Of a stretch of DNA of 64,000 nucleotides, positions 53,451 through 62,071 are shown piece by piece. The position numbers were made by a program, and so were the translations under genes. The notes under the pieces are model-generated. The model did no database searches and was not told where the DNA came from. It saw nothing but the letters and a program-made list of their open reading frames with translations. Source of the stretch: Ruminococcus flavefaciens (lineage in GTDB: Bacteria; Bacillota; Clostridia; Oscillospirales; Ruminococcaceae); the NCBI GenBank assembly GCA_023667045.1, contig JAMPAU010000001.1, positions 62,001 to 126,000 on the forward strand, in the 5' to 3' direction. Position 1 is the first letter of the stretch, and each line of letters opens with the position of its first letter.

Positions 53451-54566
53451 ATGGACTTACAGGAACTTCGCAACGAAATTGACATTACAGACAAGGAAAT
53501 ACTCTCGCTTTTCATGAAACGTATGGAACTGTGCAAGGGTGTTGCCGACTATAAAAAACAAAACAATATGCCTGTTTTTCAGGGAGGACGTGAAAAACAG
53601 GTTATTGACAGAATAAAAAGCCTTACCAATGACACATCTCTCGAAAACGGCACGGCGGCACTTTTCACTACAATAATGGACATAAGCAAACTATTGCAAA
53701 ACAGAAAACTCCTCTCAGCCAATCATGAATACAATTTCAGCGTGCCAGACTTTGAAAAGGCTGAAAAAATAGGCTGTCAGGGTACTTCCGGTGCAAACTC
53801 CGAAACTGCCTCACGAATGATTTTCGGGGATAAAAAACCAGTCTTCTATAATTCTTTTGAAGACGTTTTCAGAGCAGTGCAGTCCGGCGAAATAGACTAC
53901 GGTGTTATACCGCTCAAAAACTCAACCGCCGGAATGATTGACAGTGCATACGACCTTATGGCAAAGTACAGCGTATATATTGCAAAACAAGTATGTGTTG
54001 AAATAAGTCATTGTCTTGTCGCAAAGAAAGGCACTGCAATAAAAGATATAGAATGCGTATATTCTCACCCACAGGCACTTGCACAGTGCAGTGCATTCCT
54101 TACAGAAAATAATCTTGCAACTTCTCCATACAGCAATACGGCGACTTCCGCTGAAATGGTAAGCAACAGCGACGAAAAAATAGCCTCAATATGCTCCGCT
54201 GACTGTGCTGAACGTCTCGGACTTGAGATTCTCGCCGAAAATATCGCCGACTGTTCCGTAAACAGAACTCAGTTTGTGTGTATCGCACGTGATTTACAGG
54301 TGTCGCCGGAAGCTGACACGATTTCCGTCATGATACAGATTCCGCATACAGAGGGAAGTTTATACCGTCTGCTTACAAAATTCTACGTAAACGGCATGAA
54401 TCTCATCAGAATAGAAAACCGTCCGGTACGTGATGGAAGTTTTGATGTGATGTTTTATCTTGATTTCAGCGGAAAACTTACCGACCCAGCAGTAAGGGCA
54501 TTAATGAACGACCTTTCCGAAAATATGGAATACTTCCGCTGTCTCGGAACGTTCAGAAACGAGTAA
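53451..54566 (+). CDS. pheA: Bifunctional chorismate mutase/prephenate dehydratase
   Basis: 371 residues, two steps of phenylalanine synthesis. N-terminal chorismate mutase (MDLQELRNEIDITDKEILSL to about residue 90), prephenate dehydratase in the middle (GCQGTSGANSETASRMIFGD, YGVIPLKNSTAGMI, SHPQALAQC, TRFVCIAR-like QFVCIARD) and a C-terminal ACT domain (SVMIQIPHTEGSLYRLLTKF) with the GxxxL feedback layout. GGAGG lies 8 bases before the ATG at 53451. Confidence 0.94.
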   Translation: MDLQELRNEIDITDKEILSLFMKRMELCKGVADYKKQNNMPVFQGGREKQVIDRIKSLTNDTSLENGTAALFTTIMDISKLLQNRKLLSANHEYNFSVPDFEKAEKIGCQGTSGANSETASRMIFGDKKPVFYNSFEDVFRAVQSGEIDYGVIPLKNSTAGMIDSAYDLMAKYSVYIAKQVCVEISHCLVAKKGTAIKDIECVYSHPQALAQCSAFLTENNLATSPYSNTATSAEMVSNSDEKIASICSADCAERLGLEILAENIADCSVNRTQFVCIARDLQVSPEADTISVMIQIPHTEGSLYRLLTKFYVNGMNLIRIENRPVRDGSFDVMFYLDFSGKLTDPAVRALMNDLSENMEYFRCLGTFRNE

Positions 54567-54597
54567 AATCATAAACGGATAAAAGGAGTGATATATT

Positions 54598-56967
54598 ATG
54601 TCCCATAAACTGAGTTCCCTGCTTGAAAAGAAATTCGTGTTTCTTGACGGTGGTATGGGAACTATGTTACAGGCACACGGCATACAGACAGAACACGTCC
54701 CCGAACTTCTCAATATCACAAACCCCGAAGCTATCATGAAAATTCACAGTATGTATGCGGAAGCCGGTGCTGATATTGTCTATGCCAATACATTCGGTGC
54801 TAATCGTTTCAAGCTCGAAAACTCCGGCTACAGTGTCGAGGAAGTTATAAAAGCAGGAATATCCAACGCTAAAAAAGCAGTTGCCGGAAAGTCTCTCGTT
54901 GCACTCGATATGGGTTCGCTCGGACAGATGCTTGAACCCTCCGGCACACTCACATTCGAGGAAGCATATGACGTATACAAGGAAATTGTCCTTGCCGGAA
55001 GTGAGGCAGACGTTATAGTTATAGAAACAATGACGGACTTATATGAAGTAAAATCCGCACTGCTTGCTGTAAAAGAAAACTCCGACAAGCCTGTGCTTGT
55101 GACAATGACATTTGAGGAGAATATGCGTACATTTACCGGAGTATCGCCGGAATGCATGGTAGCAGTATTAGAGGGTCTTGGTGCTGACGCTATCGGTGTA
55201 AACTGCTCTCTCGGTCCGGAAGAACTTTTTCCGGTGCTTGATAAAATATGTTCGCTTACTTCACTGCCGGTTATTGCAAAGCCAAACGCCGGACTTCCCG
55301 ACCCTGTAACAAATATGTTTAACGTAAATCCGGAGGAGTTCGCCGAAAGTGCTATGAAACTTGCCGGAGCAGGCGTTAAGATATTCGGGGGCTGTTGCGG
55401 AACTACTCCGGAACATATCCGACAGATGATTGAAAAGCTTGAAAATGCCGAAAATATAAAAAGATCTATAAAGCGTGTAAGTCTGGCGTGTTCTGCCGTG
55501 AACTGCGTTACAATAAACCAGCCCCGCATTATCGGCGAACGCATTAACCCTACCGGTAAAAAACGTTTCAAGGAAGCACTCATAAATCACGACATTGACT
55601 ATATTTTAGGTCAGGCTGTGGAGCAGATTCATGCAGGTGCGGAAATACTTGATGTAAACGTGGGACTTCCGGACATCGACGAAAAAGAAATGATGATTAC
55701 AGCAGTAAAGGCTATTCAAGGCATATGCGACACGCCTTTACAGCTTGATTCTACCATTCCGGCAGTACTTGAAGCCGGTCTGCGTATCTACAACGGCAAA
55801 CCCATTGTAAACTCTGTAAACGGCGAGGACGAATCACTTGACAGTATTCTTCCGCTTGTAAAAAAATACGGTGCGTCTGTTGTAGGGCTTACTCTCGACA
55901 AGGGCGGTATACCCAAAACCGCTGAGGGACGTTTTGCAATAGCTGAAAAAATCCTCCGACGTGCTGAAAGTTACGGCATACCTAAAGAGGACGTTTTTAT
56001 TGACTGTCTCACGCTTACCGCCTCCGCTGAACAGGACGGCGTAATGGAAACCCTCAATGCCCTTAATCGTGTAAAAAATGAGTTAGGACTAAGGACAGTA
56101 TTAGGCGTATCAAATATTTCATTCGGTCTGCCTAACAGAGAACTCATCACACGTACATTCTTGACTATGGCACTGCACAGCGGTCTGGATTTGCCGATTA
56201 TCAACCCCAATATTGATTCAATAACCGGTGCTGTACGTGCTTACAGACTGCTTGCCGGAATAGACCGCAATTCCGCTGAATTTATAAGCGTTTACGCCAA
56301 TAACGCCCCTGCTCCGTCCGCTCCGGCAAGTGCAGAAAAAGGCTCTCCGGATTTGGTATATGCTGTCGAAAACGGTCTTAAAAACGACGCTTTAAAGGCT
56401 GTCCGTGAACTCATGGACACTACCGACCCTATGGAACTTATAAACGGCTATCTGATTCCGGCACTCGATTCAGCAGGCGAAAAGTTTGAAAAGGGAAAAA
56501 TTTTTCTTCCTCAGTTGATACTTACGGCAGGAGCGGCACAGGCTTGCTTTGAAGTGATAAAGGAAAAACTCTCACTCAATAACGCCGGAAGTGTTTCAAA
56601 GGGAAAAGTAGTTCTTGCCACCGTAAAGGGAGATATACACGACATAGGCAAGAATATAGTAAAGGTTCTGCTTGACAGCTATGGATTTGATGTTATAGAC
56701 TTAGGCAAGGACGTTGACCCACAGCTTATAGTTGATACGGCTATAAAACATCAGGTAAAGCTTGTGGGACTTTCCGCACTCATGACTACCACTTTAGGTG
56801 CTATGGAAGAAACTATACGGCTTTTGAATGCCCAGTACCCCGAATGCAAAACGGTAGTAGGCGGTGCTGTCCTCACTGCTTCGTATGCAGAACAAATTCA
56901 CGCTGACTTCTATGCTAAAGACGCTAAACAGACCGTTGATGTGGCATCACGCATTTACGGAAAATAA
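54598..56967 (+). CDS. metH: Cobalamin-dependent methionine synthase MetH (lacking reactivation domain)
   Basis: 789 residues. Homocysteine methyltransferase domain with zinc ligands Cys 203, 266 and 267; pterin-binding domain from about residue 309 (RIIGERINPTGKKRFKEALI); cobalamin-binding domain with D679-x-H681-x-x-G684 (VKGDIHDIGKNIVKVLLDSY). The C-terminal SAM-dependent reactivation domain of E. coli MetH is absent, as often in anaerobes, which use a separate activation protein. No B12 or SAM riboswitch fits the 31-base gap after pheA. AAAAGGAG before ATG. Confidence 0.94.
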   Translation: MSHKLSSLLEKKFVFLDGGMGTMLQAHGIQTEHVPELLNITNPEAIMKIHSMYAEAGADIVYANTFGANRFKLENSGYSVEEVIKAGISNAKKAVAGKSLVALDMGSLGQMLEPSGTLTFEEAYDVYKEIVLAGSEADVIVIETMTDLYEVKSALLAVKENSDKPVLVTMTFEENMRTFTGVSPECMVAVLEGLGADAIGVNCSLGPEELFPVLDKICSLTSLPVIAKPNAGLPDPVTNMFNVNPEEFAESAMKLAGAGVKIFGGCCGTTPEHIRQMIEKLENAENIKRSIKRVSLACSAVNCVTINQPRIIGERINPTGKKRFKEALINHDIDYILGQAVEQIHAGAEILDVNVGLPDIDEKEMMITAVKAIQGICDTPLQLDSTIPAVLEAGLRIYNGKPIVNSVNGEDESLDSILPLVKKYGASVVGLTLDKGGIPKTAEGRFAIAEKILRRAESYGIPKEDVFIDCLTLTASAEQDGVMETLNALNRVKNELGLRTVLGVSNISFGLPNRELITRTFLTMALHSGLDLPIINPNIDSITGAVRAYRLLAGIDRNSAEFISVYANNAPAPSAPASAEKGSPDLVYAVENGLKNDALKAVRELMDTTDPMELINGYLIPALDSAGEKFEKGKIFLPQLILTAGAAQACFEVIKEKLSLNNAGSVSKGKVVLATVKGDIHDIGKNIVKVLLDSYGFDVIDLGKDVDPQLIVDTAIKHQVKLVGLSALMTTTLGAMEETIRLLNAQYPECKTVVGGAVLTASYAEQIHADFYAKDAKQTVDVASRIYGK

Positions 56968-56991
56968 TAAAGAAGAAAGGATATAATTTTT

Positions 56992-58110
56992 ATGATTATA
57001 CTTGACGATTTAAGAGTTGAAATGACCAACTACAGAAAGGAAATGACCGAACTCGCTGATGTTCTCAATATTCAGAAAGCTAAAGAACGCATTGCAGAAC
57101 TCAATGAGGAAACTGCTAAGGACGGTTTCTGGGACGACCTCGAAAACTCACAGAAAGTACTCCGTGAAACAAAGTCCCTTGAAAGAAAAATCGAAAAATA
57201 CAACAAGCTCAATGACAGTCTCGAAGACTTAATTACCCTCATAGAGCTTTCCATTGAAGAAGAAGACGACAGCTCGGTTGACGAAATAAAGACTGATTCT
57301 GAAACTTTTAAGCGTAAACTCGAAGAAGAAAAACTCTCTACTCTCCTTACCGGAGAATACGACAACTCAAACGCTATTCTTACATTCCATGCCGGAGCAG
57401 GCGGTACAGAGGCTCAAGACTGGGCTGAAATGCTCTACAGAATGTACAATCACTGGGCAGAACGTCATAACTATAAAGTAACTCTTATGGATTACCTTGA
57501 CGGCGACGATGCTGGCATGAAGTCCGCTTCCATACTCATTGAGGGTGACAACGCTTACGGCTACATGAAATCCGAATCCGGCGTACACAGACTTGTCCGC
57601 ATATCGCCCTTTGACGCTTCCGGCAGAAGACATACCTCTTTCGCCGCACTCGAAGTTATGCCGGAAATCGATGATTCAATAGAAGTTGACATCAGACCCG
57701 AAGACATAGAAATGGAAGTTTACCGTTCAAGCGGTGCGGGCGGTCAGAAAGTAAATAAGACAAGTTCCGCTGTACGTCTTATCCATAAGCCTACTGGTAT
57801 TGTCGTATCATGTCAGACACAGCGTAGCCAGTATCAAAACAAAGACTATGCCATGAAAATGCTCCGCTCAAAACTCGTTGAGATAAAGGAACGTGAACAC
57901 CTTGAAAAAATCGAGGACATCAAGGGCGTACAGCGTGAAATAGCATGGGGTTCACAGATACGCTCATATGTATTCATGCCCTATACTCTCGCCAAAGACC
58001 ACCGCACCGGCTTTGAAAACGGTAATATTCAGGCTGTTATGGACGGCGATATTGACGGCTTTATAAATGCATATCTGAAATCGCTTTCACACGGTACTCT
58101 CGCAAAATAA
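56992..58110 (+). CDS. prfB: Peptide chain release factor 2, no programmed frameshift
   Basis: 372 residues, terminates at UGA and UAA. GGQ at 250-252 (SSGAGGQKVNKTSSAVRL) and the codon-recognition SPF (VRISPFDASGRRHTS). The frame is continuous from ATG at 56992: no internal UGA and no CUUUGA slippery site in the region near codon 25 where most bacteria carry the autoregulatory frameshift. AAAGGA upstream. 24 bases after metH. Confidence 0.95.
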   Translation: MIILDDLRVEMTNYRKEMTELADVLNIQKAKERIAELNEETAKDGFWDDLENSQKVLRETKSLERKIEKYNKLNDSLEDLITLIELSIEEEDDSSVDEIKTDSETFKRKLEEEKLSTLLTGEYDNSNAILTFHAGAGGTEAQDWAEMLYRMYNHWAERHNYKVTLMDYLDGDDAGMKSASILIEGDNAYGYMKSESGVHRLVRISPFDASGRRHTSFAALEVMPEIDDSIEVDIRPEDIEMEVYRSSGAGGQKVNKTSSAVRLIHKPTGIVVSCQTQRSQYQNKDYAMKMLRSKLVEIKEREHLEKIEDIKGVQREIAWGSQIRSYVFMPYTLAKDHRTGFENGNIQAVMDGDIDGFINAYLKSLSHGTLAK

Positions 58111-58131
58111 TAATAAAGGAGGTTATTTCCT

Positions 58132-58533
58132 ATGGGTGACTTTGTTATATGGATATTGATGTTTGCTATTGTATATATGGTTCTGAACAGTCTAAAACCA
58201 AAGGAAAAACCCTCTGAACCCGAAAAAAAGCCGTCTCCGCCTAAATCTGACGACACTGAATATACAAGGAATTTCAAGGATAAAATCGCCATTGAAATGA
58301 TTAAAGGCAAATCAGCAGATGATATTATCGCAGAACATTCATCTCTTACGGCAGATGAAATAAACAAGTGGAAAAATGATTTGCTTGATAATATTTCACG
58401 TCTTTCTACTGAAAACGCCGATTTGTCTATGCGTGTCGGACAGCTTTATATGAAAGTACAATGGCTTGAAAAAACCTGCAAAACCCATATAGGCGACGAC
58501 TGGAAAGAAAAAACCGGCTATAAATACCTCTGA
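58132..58533 (+). CDS. Membrane-anchored protein with IS3 OrfA-like helix-turn-helix
   Basis: 133 residues. One N-terminal membrane anchor (MGDFVIWILMFAIVYMVLNS), a Pro/Lys/Glu-rich linker (residues 22-42), then a segment resembling the OrfA part of IS3-type transposases: KIAIEMIKGKSADDIIAEHS, LTADEINKWKNDLL and, after a spacer, the leucine-zipper-like MRVGQLYMKVQWLEKTC. In OrfA the same order is helix-turn-helix with a conserved Trp, then GQLxxExxxLKK. Membrane anchor fused to such a domain suggests domestication. 21 bases after prfB with AAAGGAGG, so expressed with a housekeeping gene. Confidence 0.68.
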   Translation: MGDFVIWILMFAIVYMVLNSLKPKEKPSEPEKKPSPPKSDDTEYTRNFKDKIAIEMIKGKSADDIIAEHSSLTADEINKWKNDLLDNISRLSTENADLSMRVGQLYMKVQWLEKTCKTHIGDDWKEKTGYKYL

Positions 58534-58569
58534 GCGTGTTCACTTAATGAGCGGACACGCTCTTTTTTT
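58532..58569 (+). terminator. Rho-independent terminator after the prfB operon
   Basis: 10-bp stem GAGCGTGTTC with GGACACGCTC (one G-T pair), 11-base loop, seven T. The stop codon of the OrfA-like gene touches the stem. Confidence 0.82.
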
Positions 58570-58575
58570 ATGCAC

Positions 58576-58602
58576 ACCATTCTGCATGAAATTCATATAA
58601 TA
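58576..58602 (+). promoter_or_regulatory. Sigma-K-like promoter of dpaAB
   Basis: AC (58576-58577), 16-base spacer, CATATAATA (58594-58602), which matches the mother-cell consensus AC-N16-CATAnnnTA. In Bacillus the orthologous spoVF operon is transcribed by sigma-K. A TATAAT within the same -10 would also suit sigma-A, but no -35 is visible for it. Confidence 0.55.
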
Positions 58603-58655
58603 CAGCAGAAGATTTTTTCTTAAAGCCGTATCATTATGGCAGAATGGAGATTAAT

Positions 58656-59519
58656 ATGAAAGACAAAATCAGAATACTTGTAGCCGGCGGTGATATGCGT
58701 CAGGTATACTGTGCCGGAAAACTTTCAGCGATATATGATACTTATGTAATGGGCTTTTCCGCTGAAGCAATACCGGAAAAAATGAACCTAAAAAAAGCCG
58801 TGACAGATACTGACGGCTTTTATGATTTTGCGGTACTGCCTGTTCCGCCCCTTGACGAAAACGCTATGATTACTGCACCTTGCAGCAGTGAAAAGATAAA
58901 TCCCGAAGAAATACGCCGTTTGCTTAAACCGGACGGCATTGTATTCGTCGGAAAATACGACGGCAGACTTTCAGTGGCTTTTGACGGTCTTGAAATAATT
59001 GACTATATGGAGCGTGAAGACCTCAGTCTTAAAAACGCTGTGCCGACAGCAGAGGGTGCTGTTGAAATCGCCCTCAGCGAACTGCCGGTTACTCTTAACG
59101 GACTCAAAGTGCTGATTGTAGGGCTTGGTCGCATAGGCACAGCCCTTGCCGAAATATTAAAGGGTTTCGGTGCAGACGTTACCGCATCTGTACGCAATGC
59201 AAGAGGTACAGCTAAAGCACGTATTTTAGGCATAAAGTCAGTCTGTACCGACAAAATGAATACAGACTATGCACTTGTTTTCAATACAGTGCCGGAAATG
59301 ATTTTCAATAATGAACTGCTTGAAAAGTTCGGCGACGACACGCTTTTCATTGACCTTGCCTCAAAACCGGGAGGAATAGATTTCAAGTCTGCAACTGTTC
59401 TCGGCAAAAAAGTAGTCTGGGCGTTGGGTATTCCCGGTAAAACCGCACCTGTCACATCGGGAGAGTTCATAGCCGAAACGGTCGCCGGAATTATTGACGA
59501 AAGGGGTTTTTATAAATGA
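58656..59519 (+). CDS. dpaA: Dipicolinate synthase subunit A
   Basis: 287 residues, makes spore dipicolinic acid with subunit B. The N-terminal domain opens RILVAGGDMRQVYCAGKL, typical of DpaA/SpoVFA, and the second half is a Rossmann domain with KVLIVGLGRIGTALAEILKG. Start at 58656 has GGAG 6 bases upstream; an ATG four codons earlier lacks a site. Stop overlaps dpaB by 4 bases. Confidence 0.93.
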   Translation: MKDKIRILVAGGDMRQVYCAGKLSAIYDTYVMGFSAEAIPEKMNLKKAVTDTDGFYDFAVLPVPPLDENAMITAPCSSEKINPEEIRRLLKPDGIVFVGKYDGRLSVAFDGLEIIDYMEREDLSLKNAVPTAEGAVEIALSELPVTLNGLKVLIVGLGRIGTALAEILKGFGADVTASVRNARGTAKARILGIKSVCTDKMNTDYALVFNTVPEMIFNNELLEKFGDDTLFIDLASKPGGIDFKSATVLGKKVVWALGIPGKTAPVTSGEFIAETVAGIIDERGFYK

Positions 59520-60112
59520 GCAAAACATTCAGCGGTCTTAAAATAGGATTTGCCATGACCGGCTCTTTCTGCACATTCGGGAAATGCTTTGAGCAGGCGG
59601 AAATACTCAGAAATATGGGTGCTGAAATCATTCCTGTAATGTCTGAAAATGCTTCCGGAATATCAACACGTTTCGGGACAGCAGACGAAAATATAAAAAA
59701 ACTTGCTGAAATAGCCGGAAAGGACGTTATAACCACAATATCCGGTGCTGAACCTATAGGTCCGAAAAACATGACAGACATTATGGTGGTTGCACCGTGT
59801 ACATCAAATACCGCCTCTAAACTCGCTAACAGCATAACCGATACGGCGGTTACAATGGCTGTAAAGTCGCACCTTAGGAGCGGTAAACCTGTAGTCCTTG
59901 CGATAGCCTCTAATGATTCTCTCTTGGGGTCGGCTAAAAATATAGGAGAGTTATTTAATCGGAAAAATTATTATTTCGTCCCCATGCTACAGGACGACTG
60001 CACCAAAAAACCTGCCTCACTGGTTGCGGAGTTTTCCATGTTGCCGGAAGCAGTTTCTGCCGGACTGAAAGGAATACAGCTCAGACCAATAATATATCAC
60101 AAATCGGACTGA
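59516..60112 (+). CDS. dpaB: Dipicolinate synthase subunit B (flavoprotein)
   Basis: 198 residues, flavoprotein-fold partner of DpaA. Opening KIGFAMTGSFCTFGKCFEQA, then GPKNMTDIMVVAPCTSNTAS and LAIASNDSLLGSAKNIGELF, typical of SpoVFB. ATGA overlap with dpaA gives one-to-one translation. Endospore gene with spoIID at 32790. Confidence 0.93.
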   Translation: MSKTFSGLKIGFAMTGSFCTFGKCFEQAEILRNMGAEIIPVMSENASGISTRFGTADENIKKLAEIAGKDVITTISGAEPIGPKNMTDIMVVAPCTSNTASKLANSITDTAVTMAVKSHLRSGKPVVLAIASNDSLLGSAKNIGELFNRKNYYFVPMLQDDCTKKPASLVAEFSMLPEAVSAGLKGIQLRPIIYHKSD

Positions 60113-60146
60113 AAAAATACGGCGGTCAGAAAATCCGACCGCCTTT
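60113..60146. terminator. Terminator between dpaB and the CPBP protease gene
   Basis: 7-bp stem GGCGGTC (60121-60127) with GACCGCC (60137-60143). The longer T run is on the minus strand (GTATTTTTTC), so it mainly serves the CPBP gene. Confidence 0.65.
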
Positions 60147-60149
60147 ACG

Positions 60150-61307
60150 CTACATAAATATAAGCAAAAGTGTATATATAATCTGTACAACAGTGGCAAT
60201 AACAAACATCACTGAACTTTTTGCCACACAAAATCCACGCTTTACCTGTGCCGGAGTTGTAGAGGGTATTCTGTTTTTTTCACGGAAAAGACACAAAAGA
60301 AAGAATCCCATAACCGCCATGACAAGTATAAGCACTGATGTAAATATAAATCCGGCGTTTTCTGCAATATACGATATAGCCGTAGACATGGTATTTATAA
60401 AGACGTGTACAATAACCGCCGGAATCACAGAATTGTGTTTAAGCGTGATGTGTGCAAGGAATGTACCAAGCAGAAAAGCAAGCACAAACTGTGGTATATT
60501 ATGGTGTGAAAGTCCGAAAAAGAAAGCCGTCGCAAAAACCGCAAATCTCTGGTTTGTGCGTGAAAATACTCTAAGCAACATTCCTCTGAAAAAAATCTCC
60601 TCAGTGAGCGGTGCAACAACACACGTATATACCGTCATCACTGCAAATCCCGTGCCTGTCACTGCCATTCCGTCCGTACTCATGACATTGGTTGTATAAC
60701 CGTAATGTTCAAACATATCATTTATTCCGGACGATACAAAGAGCGATACTGTCCACAGAAAAAAAGCTGTGAGACAATACTGAAAAGCCTTTCCGGCACT
60801 GAAATCACGTGTACGTATCAACAGACTTTTCGGGATTCTCGCCATTGAAAGTCCCATGAATGCAAACCCGATATTTGCAATGACAAATGCAAGCATATTT
60901 ATTCCAGCAAATATCGACGAGCTGTTCATATAATCTGATATTGTACTTGTATCAACGCCGGCATTCCGTGACGATATAACCGTTTTTATTATATATGAAG
61001 CAAGCAGTGCAAGAACGTTGCTTATAAAAAACTGTCCGAGCAAAGCCCAACCGCCTATTGAATAGAAACGCTTTATTTTACGGCGTTCAGTAAGTTCGGG
61101 TTCAAGGGGAATCGTGCATTCGGGAGCGTCGAGTTCCGGCATTATGTCGGAGTAGTCACCGCTAAATTCTGGATATTCTGTCGGGTTATCAAAAGGATTC
61201 AGCTTGTCTGGAAGTCTGTTTTTCCTTTCCTCCTCAATCTGCCTGTTAAGCCTGTATATTTCGTTATTCAGAGCGGATATTTCAGCCCTGTAATATTCTT
61301 CACTCAT
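60150..61307 (-). CDS. CPBP-family intramembrane metalloprotease
   Basis: 385 residues. A charged N-terminal coiled stretch (residues 1-40) and acidic linker come before about eight membrane segments. The CPBP/CAAX protease motifs are present: EEIFFRGMLL (EExxxR, near residue 237), FFFGLSHHNI (FxxxH) and HVFINT (HxxxN). Family members process prenylated or peptide substrates or give bacteriocin self-immunity; the target here is unknown. Last gene of the rlmH series, 104 bases after the tandem paralogs. Confidence 0.86.
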   Translation of the reverse strand: MSEEYYRAEISALNNEIYRLNRQIEEERKNRLPDKLNPFDNPTEYPEFSGDYSDIMPELDAPECTIPLEPELTERRKIKRFYSIGGWALLGQFFISNVLALLASYIIKTVISSRNAGVDTSTISDYMNSSSIFAGINMLAFVIANIGFAFMGLSMARIPKSLLIRTRDFSAGKAFQYCLTAFFLWTVSLFVSSGINDMFEHYGYTTNVMSTDGMAVTGTGFAVMTVYTCVVAPLTEEIFFRGMLLRVFSRTNQRFAVFATAFFFGLSHHNIPQFVLAFLLGTFLAHITLKHNSVIPAVIVHVFINTMSTAISYIAENAGFIFTSVLILVMAVMGFFLLCLFREKNRIPSTTPAQVKRGFCVAKSSVMFVIATVVQIIYTLLLIFM

Positions 61308-61411
61308 TTGTGCCTCCTCTCAAGTATTTTACTTATTCACTAATTATATATGACATATGAATCTGTCTCGGATTCTTTTTTCACCTTAATGTAAACACCC
61401 ATTATACACCT

Positions 61412-61454
61412 CTAAAAAATATAAAACGGTTCGTTGCTTTTCGGGGATTCTTCC
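61412..61454 (+). repeat. Direct repeat, copy 1 (paralog A end)
   Basis: 43 bases identical to 61746-61788 except one position. It covers the stop codon and last 13 codons of paralog A. The match is tighter than the rest of the genes, pointing to local gene conversion or a slipped duplication. Confidence 0.75.
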
Positions 61455-61729
61455 GGAAGTACTTCCAGTTTGTATTTCATATAGATATAGTCTTCTCCTT
61501 TTAAATTCTGCTCACACCAGTTAATTAATGTATGTAGTTCTTCAAGTACATCATCTATCTGCTGAGGAGTGAAAACACCCCAGTCCCTTACTAAATTTAC
61601 GCCCGTTTCAACAATGGCTTTTTTCCATACTCTGTCATAAAATTTCTGATTGGCTACAGAATGCATGAAAGTCAAACTGCTGTTTTCATCATCTTTATCT
61701 CCGCTGTATCTATGCATTTCCATTGCCAT
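61412..61729 (-). CDS. Tandem paralog A, 105 residues, unknown function
   Basis: Small soluble acidic protein, with DDENSSLTFMHSVANQKFYD, then GVNLVRDWGVFTPQQIDDVL and a C-terminus ending PKSNEPFYIF. Same length and layout as its neighbour paralog B, 16 bases upstream. The last 43 bases match paralog B at 42 positions although the central parts have diverged. No family recognised. Its layout (short, acidic, tandem) is like immunity or antitoxin-type proteins, which is speculative. Confidence 0.72.
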   Translation of the reverse strand: MAMEMHRYSGDKDDENSSLTFMHSVANQKFYDRVWKKAIVETGVNLVRDWGVFTPQQIDDVLEELHTLINWCEQNLKGEDYIYMKYKLEVLPEESPKSNEPFYIF

Positions 61730-61745
61730 ATGTCACCTGTACTTC

Positions 61746-61788
61746 CTAAAAAATATAAAACGGTTCGTTGCTTTTCAGGGATTCTTCC
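61746..61788 (+). repeat. Direct repeat, copy 2 (paralog B end)
   Basis: Partner of the repeat at 61412-61454, 334 bases away, 42 of 43 bases the same. Confidence 0.75.
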
Positions 61789-62063
61789 ATAATGACTTGA
61801 ATCAATTCCTCAATCTGCATACGCATTTTACAGTGATTATTTTTGTTGCTCCATTCCATTAATTTATTCAGTTCGGCGATTACTTCATTTGTCTGATTCG
61901 GCGTGAAACTTCCCCAGTCTTTGAAAAGTTTCAGTCCTGTTTCAGCAATGCCTTTTTCCCATACACTTCTGAAATATTTTTCAGACGCTACCGGACAGCT
62001 ATAAACTATCTGACTGTTTTCGTCTTTCCAGTCGCCGTCAAACCTCACTAAATCCACTGCCAT
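61746..62063 (-). CDS. Tandem paralog B, 105 residues, unknown function
   Basis: Paralog of A with conserved DENS, a VWEKGIAETGLKLFKDWGSF core and the same KSNEPFYIF end. Starts 8 bases after rlmH, so carried in its operon. No signal peptide or membrane segment. Function unknown. Confidence 0.72.
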   Translation of the reverse strand: MAVDLVRFDGDWKDENSQIVYSCPVASEKYFRSVWEKGIAETGLKLFKDWGSFTPNQTNEVIAELNKLMEWSNKNNHCKMRMQIEELIQVIMEESLKSNEPFYIF

Positions 62064-62071
62064 ACTATCAC

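Noticed and set aside
54567-54597. Possible SAM or cobalamin riboswitch before metH
   Set aside because: The gap after pheA is only 31 bases, too short for either.
54828-55583. 251-codon open frame antisense to metH
   Set aside because: Low-complexity Ser/Thr/Ile composition, no ribosome binding site, and metH on the other strand has all its catalytic motifs.
58132-58533. Intact IS3-type insertion sequence
   Set aside because: Only an OrfA-like segment fused to a membrane anchor; no OrfB, no terminal inverted repeats and no target duplication seen.
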